In this document: positions 1 through 7,416 of the stretch, piece by piece | Numbering within the stretch: the stretch's first letter is position 1 | How the letters are laid out: each line of letters opens with the position of its first letter | Assembly: GCA_013359265.1 (NCBI GenBank) | Contig: JABWCD010000002.1 | Location: 124,001 to 188,000 of the forward strand | Origin: Candidatus Hydrogenedentota bacterium | Lineage (GTDB): Bacteria > Hydrogenedentota > Hydrogenedentia > Hydrogenedentales > SLHB01 | DNA length: 64,000 bases | Direction: 5' to 3' | Program-made: the position numbers and the translations under genes | Notes under the pieces: generated by a model | The model's database searches: none | Told to the model about the DNA's origin: nothing | The model's input: the letters and a program-made list of their open reading frames with translations, nothing else

Positions 1-1
1 C

Positions 2-775
2 GAAAAGCCGGCGGAGGTATTCTCGAATCTGGCCAATGTCGGCGTGTACAAGTTTCAGCCGAACGTGTTCGATCTGCTCGAGACGACGCCGAAATCCGAA
101 CGGGGCGAAATCGAGATTACGTCCGCGGTGCAGGCGCTTGCCGATTGCGGGAAGTTTCGCGTGATCGAGATGCTGGGGTACTGGCTGCCGATTGGGTATC
201 CGTGGCATCTGCTTTCGGCAAACGAGTATTGGCTCGAAAACTATCTCGAACACACGATCGAGGGCGAGGTCAGCCCGTACGCGCACGTCAACGGGCGCGT
301 GTACGTCGCGAAGGGCGCGGTGGTGCGCAGCGGCGCGGTCATCGACGGGCCGGTGTATATCGGCGAGGGTGCGAGCGTCGGGCCGAATTGTTTCATTCGC
401 CCGTGTACGACGATCGGGGACCGCTGCAAAGTCGGTCACGCGGTAGAGATCAAGAATTCGATCCTCTTTGATCACGCCCACGTGCCGCACCTCAGCTACG
501 TGGGCGACAGTGTCATCGGCGAACATTCGAACGTCGGCGCGGGGACCATCACCGCGAACTTCCGGCACGACGCGAAACACATCAACGCGATGGTGAAGGG
601 CGCGCGGGTGGACACGGGGCGGCAGAAGTTTGGCGCAATCATCGGGGATCACGTGCACACGGGCATTAATACCTCGATTTACCCGGGCCGGATGCTCTGG
701 CCGAATACGCTGACGTTCCCGGGAGAAGTGATACGGAAAGACGTCACGGAAATCAGGCGAACGCCGCAGGGATAG
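2..775 (+). CDS. Sugar-1-phosphate nucleotidylyltransferase/acyltransferase with left-handed beta-helix (5' truncated)
   Basis: The frame is open to the left window edge, so the N-terminal nucleotidyltransferase part is largely missing; 257 codons are visible. From about residue 85 the protein shows imperfect hexapeptide repeats (V-Y-V-A-K-G, V-Y-I-G-E-G, T-T-I-G-D-R, S-V-I-G-E-H, G-A-G-T-I-T-A-N) that fold as a left-handed beta-helix. The order, an end of a sugar-nucleotide domain (SAVQALAD, then W-L-P-I-G-Y-P-W) followed by a helix, matches GlmU-like bifunctional sugar-phosphate nucleotidyltransferases. Cytoplasmic synthesis of an activated sugar is inferred. A GTG at 44 is possible but upstream codons already read like the family. 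The exact sugar is unknown. Confidence 0.8.
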   Translation, partial: EKPAEVFSNLANVGVYKFQPNVFDLLETTPKSERGEIEITSAVQALADCGKFRVIEMLGYWLPIGYPWHLLSANEYWLENYLEHTIEGEVSPYAHVNGRVYVAKGAVVRSGAVIDGPVYIGEGASVGPNCFIRPCTTIGDRCKVGHAVEIKNSILFDHAHVPHLSYVGDSVIGEHSNVGAGTITANFRHDAKHINAMVKGARVDTGRQKFGAIIGDHVHTGINTSIYPGRMLWPNTLTFPGEVIRKDVTEIRRTPQG

Positions 776-1142
776 TGGTGGGGCTTGAAAATGAATCGAA
801 TCGGGTTGATGTTGTCATGAGCATTCGCGCAATTTAAGACGTGTCGCAGCCGGTATGCTCTGTAGTTTTCGGTGCACATCGAGTGTACGAATACGATTAC
901 GAGCACGATTACGAGCGCGAGCACGAGCACGAAGCACGAAAACGCAGCTATGTAACATATCGATTTGCTTCAGATCACGTCAAGGTTTCGGGAGGGAATC
1001 CAGGACCAGTATCTGTCGCAGTTTTTTGAGCGGGAAGGCTCGATTTGATTGAACCTAAGTCGGCTGCGCCGGGTTAGGTAGATGTGGATTCTGTGCAAAC
1101 GTACCAGAGGGCGCCGTAAACCTGCACCAGCCGGAATGCGCG
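776..1142. other. Intergenic region, 367 nt, with a CACGA-type repeat
   Basis: Between two convergent genes. The only structure seen is the CACGA/TTACGA repeat at about 884-942; I see no gene in the rest. Confidence 0.5.
884..942. repeat. CACGA/TTACGA intergenic repeat, copy A1
   Basis: A run of alternating ATTACGAGCACGA and GCACGA units in a non-coding gap. Related sequence recurs at about 13961-14039, 24769-24862 and 57211-57284, each time between genes. The other copies form hairpins (TCGTGCTCGTCAT pairing with ATGACGAGCACGA); this copy looks like the right arm only. Confidence 0.6.
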
Positions 1143-2234
1143 CTAGCGGCGGAAGCGGAACGGCTTTCTGCGCGGGCGCGGCGACGAGGGGACGATATCG
1201 GGAAACAGATCACCCTCCGCGGAATCCGCGAGCATAGGTTCTGCGCCGACGGCGACGGGTTCAATGACGACTGCGCTTGGCGTCGGCGAGGTAATGACCT
1301 CGGGCCCGGGAAGATGCTCGGGCACGGCGGCCCAAATGGCCGGCGACTTCTTTTCTTTTCTATTTTTCTCGGTCGGGATGAGCGAGTAGCCGACGATGTC
1401 CGCCAAGTCCAGAAGGAATCCCAGCGCGAGGATCAGGTACTCGAGCGGACCGGCAGTGCGGAAGTCAAACAACTTCTGGAACACGGCGAAGAGGGGCGAT
1501 TCGAGTTTTACGGCAGGAGGCATCGGTGTACCGGCCAGCGCGGCGAAGTCTTTGATTTGCACGCGCAGGTCGTCCTGCAACTTCATCACGTCATCGAGTT
1601 TTGTGACGCTTGCCTGAACGAGCACCGCATCGACGTCCTTTTTCTTTTCCTGCGCGGCGAGGATGTTCTGCAGTTCGACTTGGGCGGTTTTTTCGAGGAG
1701 GGTCAGTTCGTATTCTTCCTTGCGCGCTTCGGTGCCGTAGCCCGCGGGCTTTTCGCGCAGGCCCTTGATCTCGGATTCGAGTTCGCCTTCCTGGCGCGCG
1801 ACCTGTTTTTCCAGTTCCTGTTTGCGTTCGTTTAGCTTGGCCTGGGTGGACGTGAGGTAGTCTTCGTAGGCCGTGCGCACTTTACTCTCGGAGTAGTTCA
1901 AGAAGAACTGCTGGTCGGCGGTGCGATAGAGGACGTCCATATTGAACGCAATCGAGATCGACGCGACGACCGTCAGGCCGATAATGCCGAAGATGTTGAG
2001 CCGCTTGTGACCGTCGATAATCGACAGTTTCAGGGCAAACAGCATCAACCCGATGGCGACGGACAGCGCCAGCGCAAACACGGAGAGATCGTGGACCTGG
2101 CCCGGCGCGAAGGTGACGGGGAAGGTCGGCTTCGGGAGGATGGAATCGCGCAGGCTCACGTAGGTCGTCCAGATGGAGACGATGGAGAACAGGACCATCG
2201 CGATGTAGATGACGAAGCGGTGGCTGGATTTCAT
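1143..2234 (-). CDS. Membrane protein with central coiled coil, function unknown
   Basis: A 363-aa protein I do not recognise with certainty. Hydrophobic segments lie near residues 7-27, 50-67 and 79-97, followed by a long charged heptad-like region (about 110-235, rich in E, K and Q) and one more hydrophobic segment near 275-295. The tail is Pro/Arg-rich and ends RRKPFRFRR. The layout suggests three N-terminal helices, a coiled coil and a fourth helix. An ATG further upstream is possible, but the ATG at 2234 has GAGGG six bases before it and was chosen. A sigma70-like promoter lies about 75 bases upstream. Confidence 0.7.
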   Translation of the reverse strand: MKSSHRFVIYIAMVLFSIVSIWTTYVSLRDSILPKPTFPVTFAPGQVHDLSVFALALSVAIGLMLFALKLSIIDGHKRLNIFGIIGLTVVASISIAFNMDVLYRTADQQFFLNYSESKVRTAYEDYLTSTQAKLNERKQELEKQVARQEGELESEIKGLREKPAGYGTEARKEEYELTLLEKTAQVELQNILAAQEKKKDVDAVLVQASVTKLDDVMKLQDDLRVQIKDFAALAGTPMPPAVKLESPLFAVFQKLFDFRTAGPLEYLILALGFLLDLADIVGYSLIPTEKNRKEKKSPAIWAAVPEHLPGPEVITSPTPSAVVIEPVAVGAEPMLADSAEGDLFPDIVPSSPRPRRKPFRFRR

Positions 2235-2310
2235 GGGCATCCCTCGGATGTAATTGTGCGCGTCCTCTCCCAGGGGTGTTCCGCCTTCACCCCGCGTCAC
2301 GCACGCGTAT

Positions 2311-2339
2311 GTTATACACGCGCCGCCGCGAGAGTTCCA
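2311..2339 (-). promoter_or_regulatory. Sigma70-like promoter for the coiled-coil membrane protein
   Basis: On the minus strand TGGAAC (2334-2339) and TATAAC (2311-2316) are separated by 17 nt. The start codon at 2234 lies about 75 nt downstream. Predicted by eye only. Confidence 0.4.
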
Positions 2340-2374
2340 CGGTGGCCCTACTGTCTAACTACCACGAAGGAAAT

Positions 2375-2782
2375 TCAAGGGACAATCGCCAGCGGTATGA
2401 AACCGGCCTGCCGAAAATGCTTGTCGCCGGTCCAAGCCTCGACGATCCCACGCTCGCGCATGACGACGAAGGATATGCAGTCCGTTAGGGACCACTCTTT
2501 GTCCTCCATGCGGTCATATAACTCGGCGCCTTTGGCGAAAAGTTCGGAAGTTGTTTGGACGATGGTGCTCCTGGGATTAGACGCGAGTTGTGCCAGCAGG
2601 CGCGCGAATGCGGCACGATTCCGGGTGACGGCCAAGCCATCGCCAACTTCAGTAAGTACTGCGGAAGTCGTGACCAAGTCCCTCGTTTCCTTGCGAGAGA
2701 ACTCGACCGCTGCCGAGTGGGCCGAGTCTTTTGGATTCAGAATAGCGAAAAAGTAGTAGCTATCCGCAAAGACTTCCATCAT
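2375..2782 (-). CDS. vapC: PIN-domain toxin, VapC-like
   Basis: A 135-aa protein of PIN-domain length. The first conserved acid is in the N-terminal strand (E-V-F-A-D-S), followed by a Glu in LTEVGD, an Asp in SLTDCIS and an Asp in TGDKHF near the C-terminus. These are the four acidic positions of Mg-dependent PIN RNases. Its ATG overlaps the stop of the upstream antitoxin gene in an ATGA, the usual arrangement for translational coupling in toxin-antitoxin pairs. The predicted role is a growth-inhibiting ribonuclease neutralised by its partner; the RNA target is not predictable. Confidence 0.85.
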   Translation of the reverse strand: MMEVFADSYYFFAILNPKDSAHSAAVEFSRKETRDLVTTSAVLTEVGDGLAVTRNRAAFARLLAQLASNPRSTIVQTTSELFAKGAELYDRMEDKEWSLTDCISFVVMRERGIVEAWTGDKHFRQAGFIPLAIVP

Positions 2783-2994
2783 TTCCTGGGAGCGCCATGA
2801 AGATAGTGATCATGATTGGCCGCCATGTCATCGGGGAGGTCGTCGACCGACCCAATTACATCCTTCAGCCGCTCCACCCACGTATCGTTCTCGGACGTGG
2901 ACGTTACTTCGACGGCCACTTCGGTGCCTTCCGGAAGGCATTGCCGATCGTCCAACACGATCACGCCGTTACGCACGTGTCCTCTGTAAGTCAT
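2779..2994 (-). CDS. Antitoxin of the VapC-like pair
   Basis: A 71-aa protein starting with a short beta-rich segment (RGHVRNGVIVLDD, then LPEGTEVAVEV) of the DUF104/AbrB-like antitoxin type. The remainder is acidic and probably wraps the toxin. It is the first gene of the pair, and its stop overlaps the toxin start by 4 nt. The N-terminal part would bind DNA for autoregulation, as known for such families. I see no clear operator upstream. Confidence 0.75.
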   Translation of the reverse strand: MTYRGHVRNGVIVLDDRQCLPEGTEVAVEVTSTSENDTWVERLKDVIGSVDDLPDDMAANHDHYLHGAPRK

Positions 2995-3006
2995 TGCCTC
3001 CCCCTC

Positions 3007-3711
3007 TTACGGATTCAACGATTGCAGTGTCGGTTGGATGTAGAGCGCCATCATGTCCGCTTCGGAAAGCTCGGCGAGCGTGGCGGCTTTCTGGCCGGGG
3101 ACGATGAGTTCGGCCGATTCGCGCGATCGGTTCTCGTAGCGCCGCGCAACGACGATGTGCCGGAATTCCTGCGGTGTGGCGAATGGCTCGAGGGTTTCGA
3201 CCCAATGCCGGTTCAGGTAGTTCAGCCCTTCCGCTTCCGACGCGTACAACTCGGCCATGCGGTGGGAGGCTCCGTATTCGTGCAGGCCCTTGGTGCGCGC
3301 GGGGTCGGGCTGGCGGCAGGTGACGGTCTCGACCGCGTCCGCGAGTGCGCAAAATTTCGGTAGTTTGCCGGATCGTTCGCCCGCCTGCGCGATGACGGTT
3401 AGGTAACCGTCGGCGCAGGCCTGTGCGAACACCTCGCTGGGCGTCGTAAGCGATTCGTACACCGGGTTGTCCGCGCCCAGGACCAGAATATCCATCCCTT
3501 CGGGTAGGGCGATCTCGATTCCGGGCAGGATGCGCAGGCGGTCGCACATTTCGTTCATGGCGGCCAGTTCGCGGCTGGACCAGACCTTTCCCCGGTCGGT
3601 GAGGAATACGGCATCGTAGCCAGCGGCCTCTGCCATCTGGATGAGTTCCTTCGGGGCAATCTTGGAGCCAGGCGAGTAGCGCTCCGTTCGGCAGTGAATG
3701 TCTACCTTCAT
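3007..3711 (-). CDS. PHP-domain protein with degenerate metal site
   Basis: A 234-aa protein with the PHP fold order: a start resembling D-x-H-x-H-T, an LTD motif near residue 37 and a PGIEI motif near residue 64. Several metal ligands are changed: the first motif reads DIHCRT (second His is Arg), the second LTDRG (usual TDH) and the third AQAG (usual AHP). It may be a non-catalytic relative of PHP phosphoesterases, or one with a different metal site. The start at 3711 was chosen because AAGG precedes it and PHP homology begins there. A TGCTATACT extended -10 lies about 75 nt upstream. Confidence 0.7.
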   Translation of the reverse strand: MKVDIHCRTERYSPGSKIAPKELIQMAEAAGYDAVFLTDRGKVWSSRELAAMNEMCDRLRILPGIEIALPEGMDILVLGADNPVYESLTTPSEVFAQACADGYLTVIAQAGERSGKLPKFCALADAVETVTCRQPDPARTKGLHEYGASHRMAELYASEAEGLNYLNRHWVETLEPFATPQEFRHIVVARRYENRSRESAELIVPGQKAATLAELSEADMMALYIQPTLQSLNP

Positions 3712-3784
3712 GGGCCCTTCACTTCTAGCGGCGGCGGGCCGGCGCGGCACGAGCGGTTCGCGCGCGGCCTTGCAACGCACAGCA

Positions 3785-3792
3785 AGTATAGC
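3785..3792 (-). promoter_or_regulatory. Extended -10 promoter element for the PHP gene
   Basis: Minus-strand TGCTATACT ends at 3785; no good -35 is visible, which is usual for extended -10 promoters. The start codon at 3711 is about 74 nt downstream. Confidence 0.35.
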
Positions 3793-3923
3793 ACACCTTG
3801 CGCGGCGCGTTTTTGAAGTGGATAGATTCGTGCGTGTATGCTATTGAGATAGGGCTGCGCACGTTGCTGTGCGCCATGACGCAAAATCTGTGGGAATTCG
3901 CCCGCGGGAAGGAGAATGGAATT

Positions 3924-4436
3924 ATGTTGAAGTTCGCTCGGCTTGCGATGGTCCCGTTTTTGGTGGTGATGGCTGTTGCGCTCATCGCGGGTTGCGGTGG
4001 CGGCGACGCGGCCAAACCGGCGGACAGCGCCCCGGCGGCGGATGCGGCGAAACCCGCCGACGCGCCGAAGCCGGCGGACGAAGCGAAGCCCGCCGACGCG
4101 GCCCCCGCCCCGTCCGACGCCGCGCCATCAGACGCGACGATGGAAGAGAAGAAGCCTGAAGACGCCGCGCCTGCGTCGACGCCGGCCGACCCGGCAGCCG
4201 CGCCGGCCGCGGGCGTTGCGCTTGACGCGACGACGATAATCGGCACGAAGTGGAGCGCGGCGGGTTATGTGCTCGCGTTCCAAGAGGGCGGCGTCGTGAA
4301 AATCAACGACGACACGGAAGGCACGTGGAAGATCGATAGCAACAAGCTTTCGATCGACGCGGGCGGTACGGTGTACGAAGCAACGATCGAGGGCGACAAG
4401 ATCATGTACGAAGGCGCGCCGCTCGAGAAGCTGTAG
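3924..4436 (+). CDS. Lipoprotein with Ala/Pro/Lys linker and small C-terminal beta domain
   Basis: A 170-aa protein. The N-terminus is a lipoprotein signal (hydrophobic run, then IAGC with Cys near residue 23), so it is probably lipid-anchored. It is followed by a low-complexity linker of repeated A-K-P-A-D units to about residue 100. The last 65 residues form a compact beta-rich domain (GTKWSAAGY, EGTWKIDSNKLSI) like small lipocalin-type or META-like domains. The ATG at 3924 is preceded by AAGGAG with 9-nt spacing; an upstream in-frame start would bury the signal peptide. A strong terminator follows. Confidence 0.8.
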   Translation: MLKFARLAMVPFLVVMAVALIAGCGGGDAAKPADSAPAADAAKPADAPKPADEAKPADAAPAPSDAAPSDATMEEKKPEDAAPASTPADPAAAPAAGVALDATTIIGTKWSAAGYVLAFQEGGVVKINDDTEGTWKIDSNKLSIDAGGTVYEATIEGDKIMYEGAPLEKL

Positions 4437-4457
4437 GATTCGATCACATTGAATTTC

Positions 4458-4497
4458 GCGTGGTCCCCGTCAGATTCGGGGGCCACGCTCTTTTTTT
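4458..4497 (+). terminator. Rho-independent terminator
   Basis: An 11-bp stem (GCGTGGTCCCC with GGGGGCCACGC, one G-T pair), a 9-nt loop and then TC followed by seven T. It sits 21 nt after the lipoprotein stop codon. Confidence 0.9.
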
Positions 4498-4600
4498 GGG
4501 GCGTGCGATTTCGGAGTAATGGGAACGGAGACCATTCGCGCGTCACAAATCGAACCGGACCTGGGCGATCGGATCGCGCAAACACAACGGAGGTCAGCCG

Positions 4601-4636
4601 CAAATCTGACATTTCAAATTAGAGACTTGAAATTCG
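4601..4636. repeat. AAATCT/ATTTCAAATT short repeat, copy G1
   Basis: An AT-rich stretch with alternating CAAATCT, ATTTCAAATT and ACTTGAAATTC units in an otherwise GC-rich gap. A similar stretch is at 37531-37560. Confidence 0.4.
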
Positions 4637-4658
4637 ATAGCCCGCGCGCCGTCCATTA

Positions 4659-6641
4659 CTACCAATTGAATCCGAGCAGGTTCCAGTACAGGAAGAACGG
4701 AACGAGGCCCGCGCATGCAACAGCGACCAAGGTGTAGTGCAGCCGCACCCAACCGGACCAGTAGCCGCGCCACCAGATAGCAAGGACGTTGACCGCAAGC
4801 AGCGCCGCGCCAAGTGACAGCACGGGCGGCAAGAACAGCAGGTAGATGATGCGTTCGGGCATGCCGTAGGTGAATTCCCATTGGTCGAGCGTTAATAGCG
4901 TCTGGCCGAGCACGACGAGCAGGAACAGGGCGAGCGCGGCGAGCGCCCACGCGGTGACGCGGTAGCACGCCGGGGCGCGCCGCGCGGCATTCGTCCTGCG
5001 CCGGCGCCATATGTACGCGGCCGGCCAGCACACCACCGCGGACGCGGAAATCAGCAGCATTGCACCGATGAAGAGGTATTGCCAGCGCTGTTCTTCGTAC
5101 CACTCCAATCGTTCGAGCGCGCCTTCGCCGGTCAGCAGGTGGGTCGCGTTCCCGTCATTGCCCAGCCGAAATACCGCGGCATTGCCGGTGCGCACGTCGG
5201 TGATGACGTCCGGATGGGTGGCCGCGTATCGCTTTGGATCGCCGCTCGAGCCGGCAACCGACACGTTGCCCTTGTCATCCACGGTCACACGCGTCTGCGC
5301 GACCAAAGTCTGCAGTTTTTCGATCGAGTGACGCGCGAACCGGTTGCTGCGGTACGACCCGGCACATCGGTCCTTGATGCGCTGGGCCAAGTCCAGATCC
5401 GCCGCCGGGTCCGTTTTGTCAGGCTCGGCGAAATAGCGGTCCATGAACTGGCCGACAATCGCGCCGCGCAGCGCATCATCGTCCACGTTGCACGACGTAA
5501 ATATGCCGACGCCGTCGTCCGGCAACAGAAAAATTCGGCTCGCAAAACCGTTCAGGTCGCCGCCGTGTTCGAGGAAGCGGTGGCCGTTGCGCGTGCCTCT
5601 AAAGAATCCGACGGCCATCCACGCGTTGAGTCGCGGGTCTTGCGAGTACTGTTCGGAGTGCATTTCGTCGATTGAGTTTTCCTGCAAGATGCGGACGAGA
5701 TCGATCTGTCCCTTCTGCAAATGCATGATCATGAAGCGTGCCATATCCGCGCCGCTGCTGAGCATGCCGCCCGCAGGCGGGATGCAGATGTGATCGAACG
5801 GCACCGGTTTCAACTGTCCGCCGGGCACCTGATATCCCTGCGCGATGTTCGGAGCGATGGTATCGTTCCACTCCATGCTCGAATGGGTCATGCCTGCCGG
5901 GATGTAGATGTGATCGCGCACGTAGGCGTTGTACGGTTCGCCCGACGCGAGTTCGACGAGATAGCCCGCGAGCGCGACACCGTGATTCGAGTAGCTTATG
6001 GTCGATCGCGGTTCCATGACTTGCGGCGGCATGCGCGCGGCGAGGTACGCGCCGAGCGCGGGCACGTCGGAAATCGCCAGCCGCGACATCCCAATGGCGC
6101 GTTCGTCGAACCCCGCGGTATGGTTGATGAGGTCAAGCAGCCGGACCTTCGTGGGGTAATGCTCGGCGATGCGCAGCGGTGCGTTGTACCGCTCCAGCAG
6201 CGCGTTTACCTCGTCGTTCAGATCAAACTTGCCCTGTTCGACCAACTGCATTACCGCTGTCGCATTGACGGTCTTCGTGACCGACGCGATTCGAAACAGC
6301 GTGCTGTCCGGCGAAACCGGCGCTTTCGTCTCCGCGTTCGCGTAGCCGTATCCCTTGTTCATCAGCACGCGCCCGTCTTTCACAACGGCCACCACCGCAC
6401 CTGGAATCCGGCGCTGGTACATGACCGTGTTTACGACGCCGTCCATGAAGATTTCGAGACGCTCGGCGTCGTCGAGCGCGGGCCCGTGCGGGCCTTCGTG
6501 GGCGGAAGCGGAGGCGGTGGCCAAGAGAAGCAGGGCAAAACAAAACGAAGCGGATTGAAGAATGGGAGCAATGTGAGCTATGGGAGCAATAGGAAGCCGG
6601 GTATGCGCATCCGGCGCACTTGCTGGAACCGAATCTCTCAT
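4659..6641 (-). CDS. Serine beta-lactamase-like hydrolase with C-terminal membrane domain
   Basis: A 660-aa exported protein. Residues about 60-390 form the class C beta-lactamase/PBP-like domain: SVTK nucleophile motif at 120-123, YSN at 217-219 and a C-terminal EHGGD box. After a spacer domain, the last ~130 residues contain about four hydrophobic helices, so the catalytic domain is tethered to the membrane facing the periplasm. The substrate (peptidoglycan, D-amino peptides or esters) is unknown. The start overlaps the upstream four-helix-bundle gene in ATGA. The first 29 residues are partly encoded by a GGGAGCAAT repeat, and the real signal peptide begins after it (SASFCFALLLL). Confidence 0.85.
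   Translation of the reverse strand: MRDSVPASAPDAHTRLPIAPIAHIAPILQSASFCFALLLLATASASAHEGPHGPALDDAERLEIFMDGVVNTVMYQRRIPGAVVAVVKDGRVLMNKGYGYANAETKAPVSPDSTLFRIASVTKTVNATAVMQLVEQGKFDLNDEVNALLERYNAPLRIAEHYPTKVRLLDLINHTAGFDERAIGMSRLAISDVPALGAYLAARMPPQVMEPRSTISYSNHGVALAGYLVELASGEPYNAYVRDHIYIPAGMTHSSMEWNDTIAPNIAQGYQVPGGQLKPVPFDHICIPPAGGMLSSGADMARFMIMHLQKGQIDLVRILQENSIDEMHSEQYSQDPRLNAWMAVGFFRGTRNGHRFLEHGGDLNGFASRIFLLPDDGVGIFTSCNVDDDALRGAIVGQFMDRYFAEPDKTDPAADLDLAQRIKDRCAGSYRSNRFARHSIEKLQTLVAQTRVTVDDKGNVSVAGSSGDPKRYAATHPDVITDVRTGNAAVFRLGNDGNATHLLTGEGALERLEWYEEQRWQYLFIGAMLLISASAVVCWPAAYIWRRRRTNAARRAPACYRVTAWALAALALFLLVVLGQTLLTLDQWEFTYGMPERIIYLLFLPPVLSLGAALLAVNVLAIWWRGYWSGWVRLHYTLVAVACAGLVPFFLYWNLLGFNW
6561..6593. 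repeat. GGGAGCAAT inverted repeat, left copy
   Basis: Units GGGAGCAAT-GTGAGCTAT-GGGAGCAAT. They are in inverted orientation to 7371-7404. This copy lies inside the N-terminal coding part of the serine hydrolase and is read as PIAPIAHIAPI. Confidence 0.7.
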
Positions 6642-7363
6642 TCCTCGACCTCCTTATCAGGATTCGTACTTCGGTTATACCTCGCCTTAAGCCGCTCACG
6701 GGTCATGTGCTCGCGAAAACCGCCTTCCTCGAGGAACGATCGCCCGAGGCTGGCCAACTGCCGATCAAGAAGGTATGTGGCCTGAAAGATTAGGCAAATT
6801 GCGACATTGGCCACAATGTCTGCGTTGCGTGTTTCCACAATTTCGCGGAAATCCTCGTAGCTCAGCGGTGACTTCATTCCCATCTTCCGGGCATGCTGCG
6901 CTTTGCGGCTGTCTTTCTCCCAAATCTCGTGACCACGAACGCGCAAGAAGTCGCGGTAATCAAGAAGTAATTCCTCGAAGCTTGCGCGGGCAACATTGGT
7001 CAGTCTGATTTCGGTCTCGCGCGAAGTTGTTCCAGCTTTGCTTCCTTCGACAATGTTCTGTTTGGCCGAGCGTGCGGCCTGTACCATCTGGCCAATCGTT
7101 CTGTCGGGAAATCTCAGGAACCGTTCGCAGAAGTGGTACGTGATGTCAAAGATGACTTCCGCCTTTCGGTACGTGATCAGCTTCCGATAGTTGCCACGCT
7201 TCGGAAGCAGCCGTTGCGTGTCACGCGATGCACGGGAGTAATTAGGACCACCTGCCGGATCCGAGTTGTGAGAGCAGTCAGACGCGGAACTACCGCGACT
7301 GGGCATGACGCAACCAGCAGCGGCGTGACCGTCAGTCTCGTGCGGACGTTTCCGCCCCGTCAT
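6638..7363 (-). CDS. Four-helix-bundle protein (23S rRNA intervening-sequence protein family)
   Basis: The core (KAEVIFDITYHFCERF, then IGQMVQAARSAKQNIVEGS, then SFEELLLDYRDFLR) is the four-helix-bundle family found in 23S rRNA intervening sequences and as stand-alone genes. Its molecular role is unknown. Homology starts only near residue 57 (NYRKLITYRKAE), and no ATG with a good ribosome site is seen there. The 5' boundary given is the longest reading and may be too long; an ATG at 7306 is an alternative. The stop overlaps the hydrolase start. Inverted GGGAGCAAT repeats lie on both sides, suggesting insertion as a mobile cassette. Confidence 0.75.
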   Translation of the reverse strand: MTGRKRPHETDGHAAAGCVMPSRGSSASDCSHNSDPAGGPNYSRASRDTQRLLPKRGNYRKLITYRKAEVIFDITYHFCERFLRFPDRTIGQMVQAARSAKQNIVEGSKAGTTSRETEIRLTNVARASFEELLLDYRDFLRVRGHEIWEKDSRKAQHARKMGMKSPLSYEDFREIVETRNADIVANVAICLIFQATYLLDRQLASLGRSFLEEGGFREHMTRERLKARYNRSTNPDKEVEE

Positions 7364-7370
7364 TAGGCTT

Positions 7371-7404
7371 GTCCCATAGCTCTCATGGCTCCCATTGCTC
7401 CCAC
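7371..7404. repeat. GGGAGCAAT inverted repeat, right copy
   Basis: Read on the minus strand: GGGAGCAAT-GGGAGCCAT-GAGAGCTAT-GGGA. Inverted relative to 6561-6593 and separated from it by the four-helix-bundle gene. Confidence 0.7.
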
Positions 7405-7416
7405 TCTTTTTCCCGG

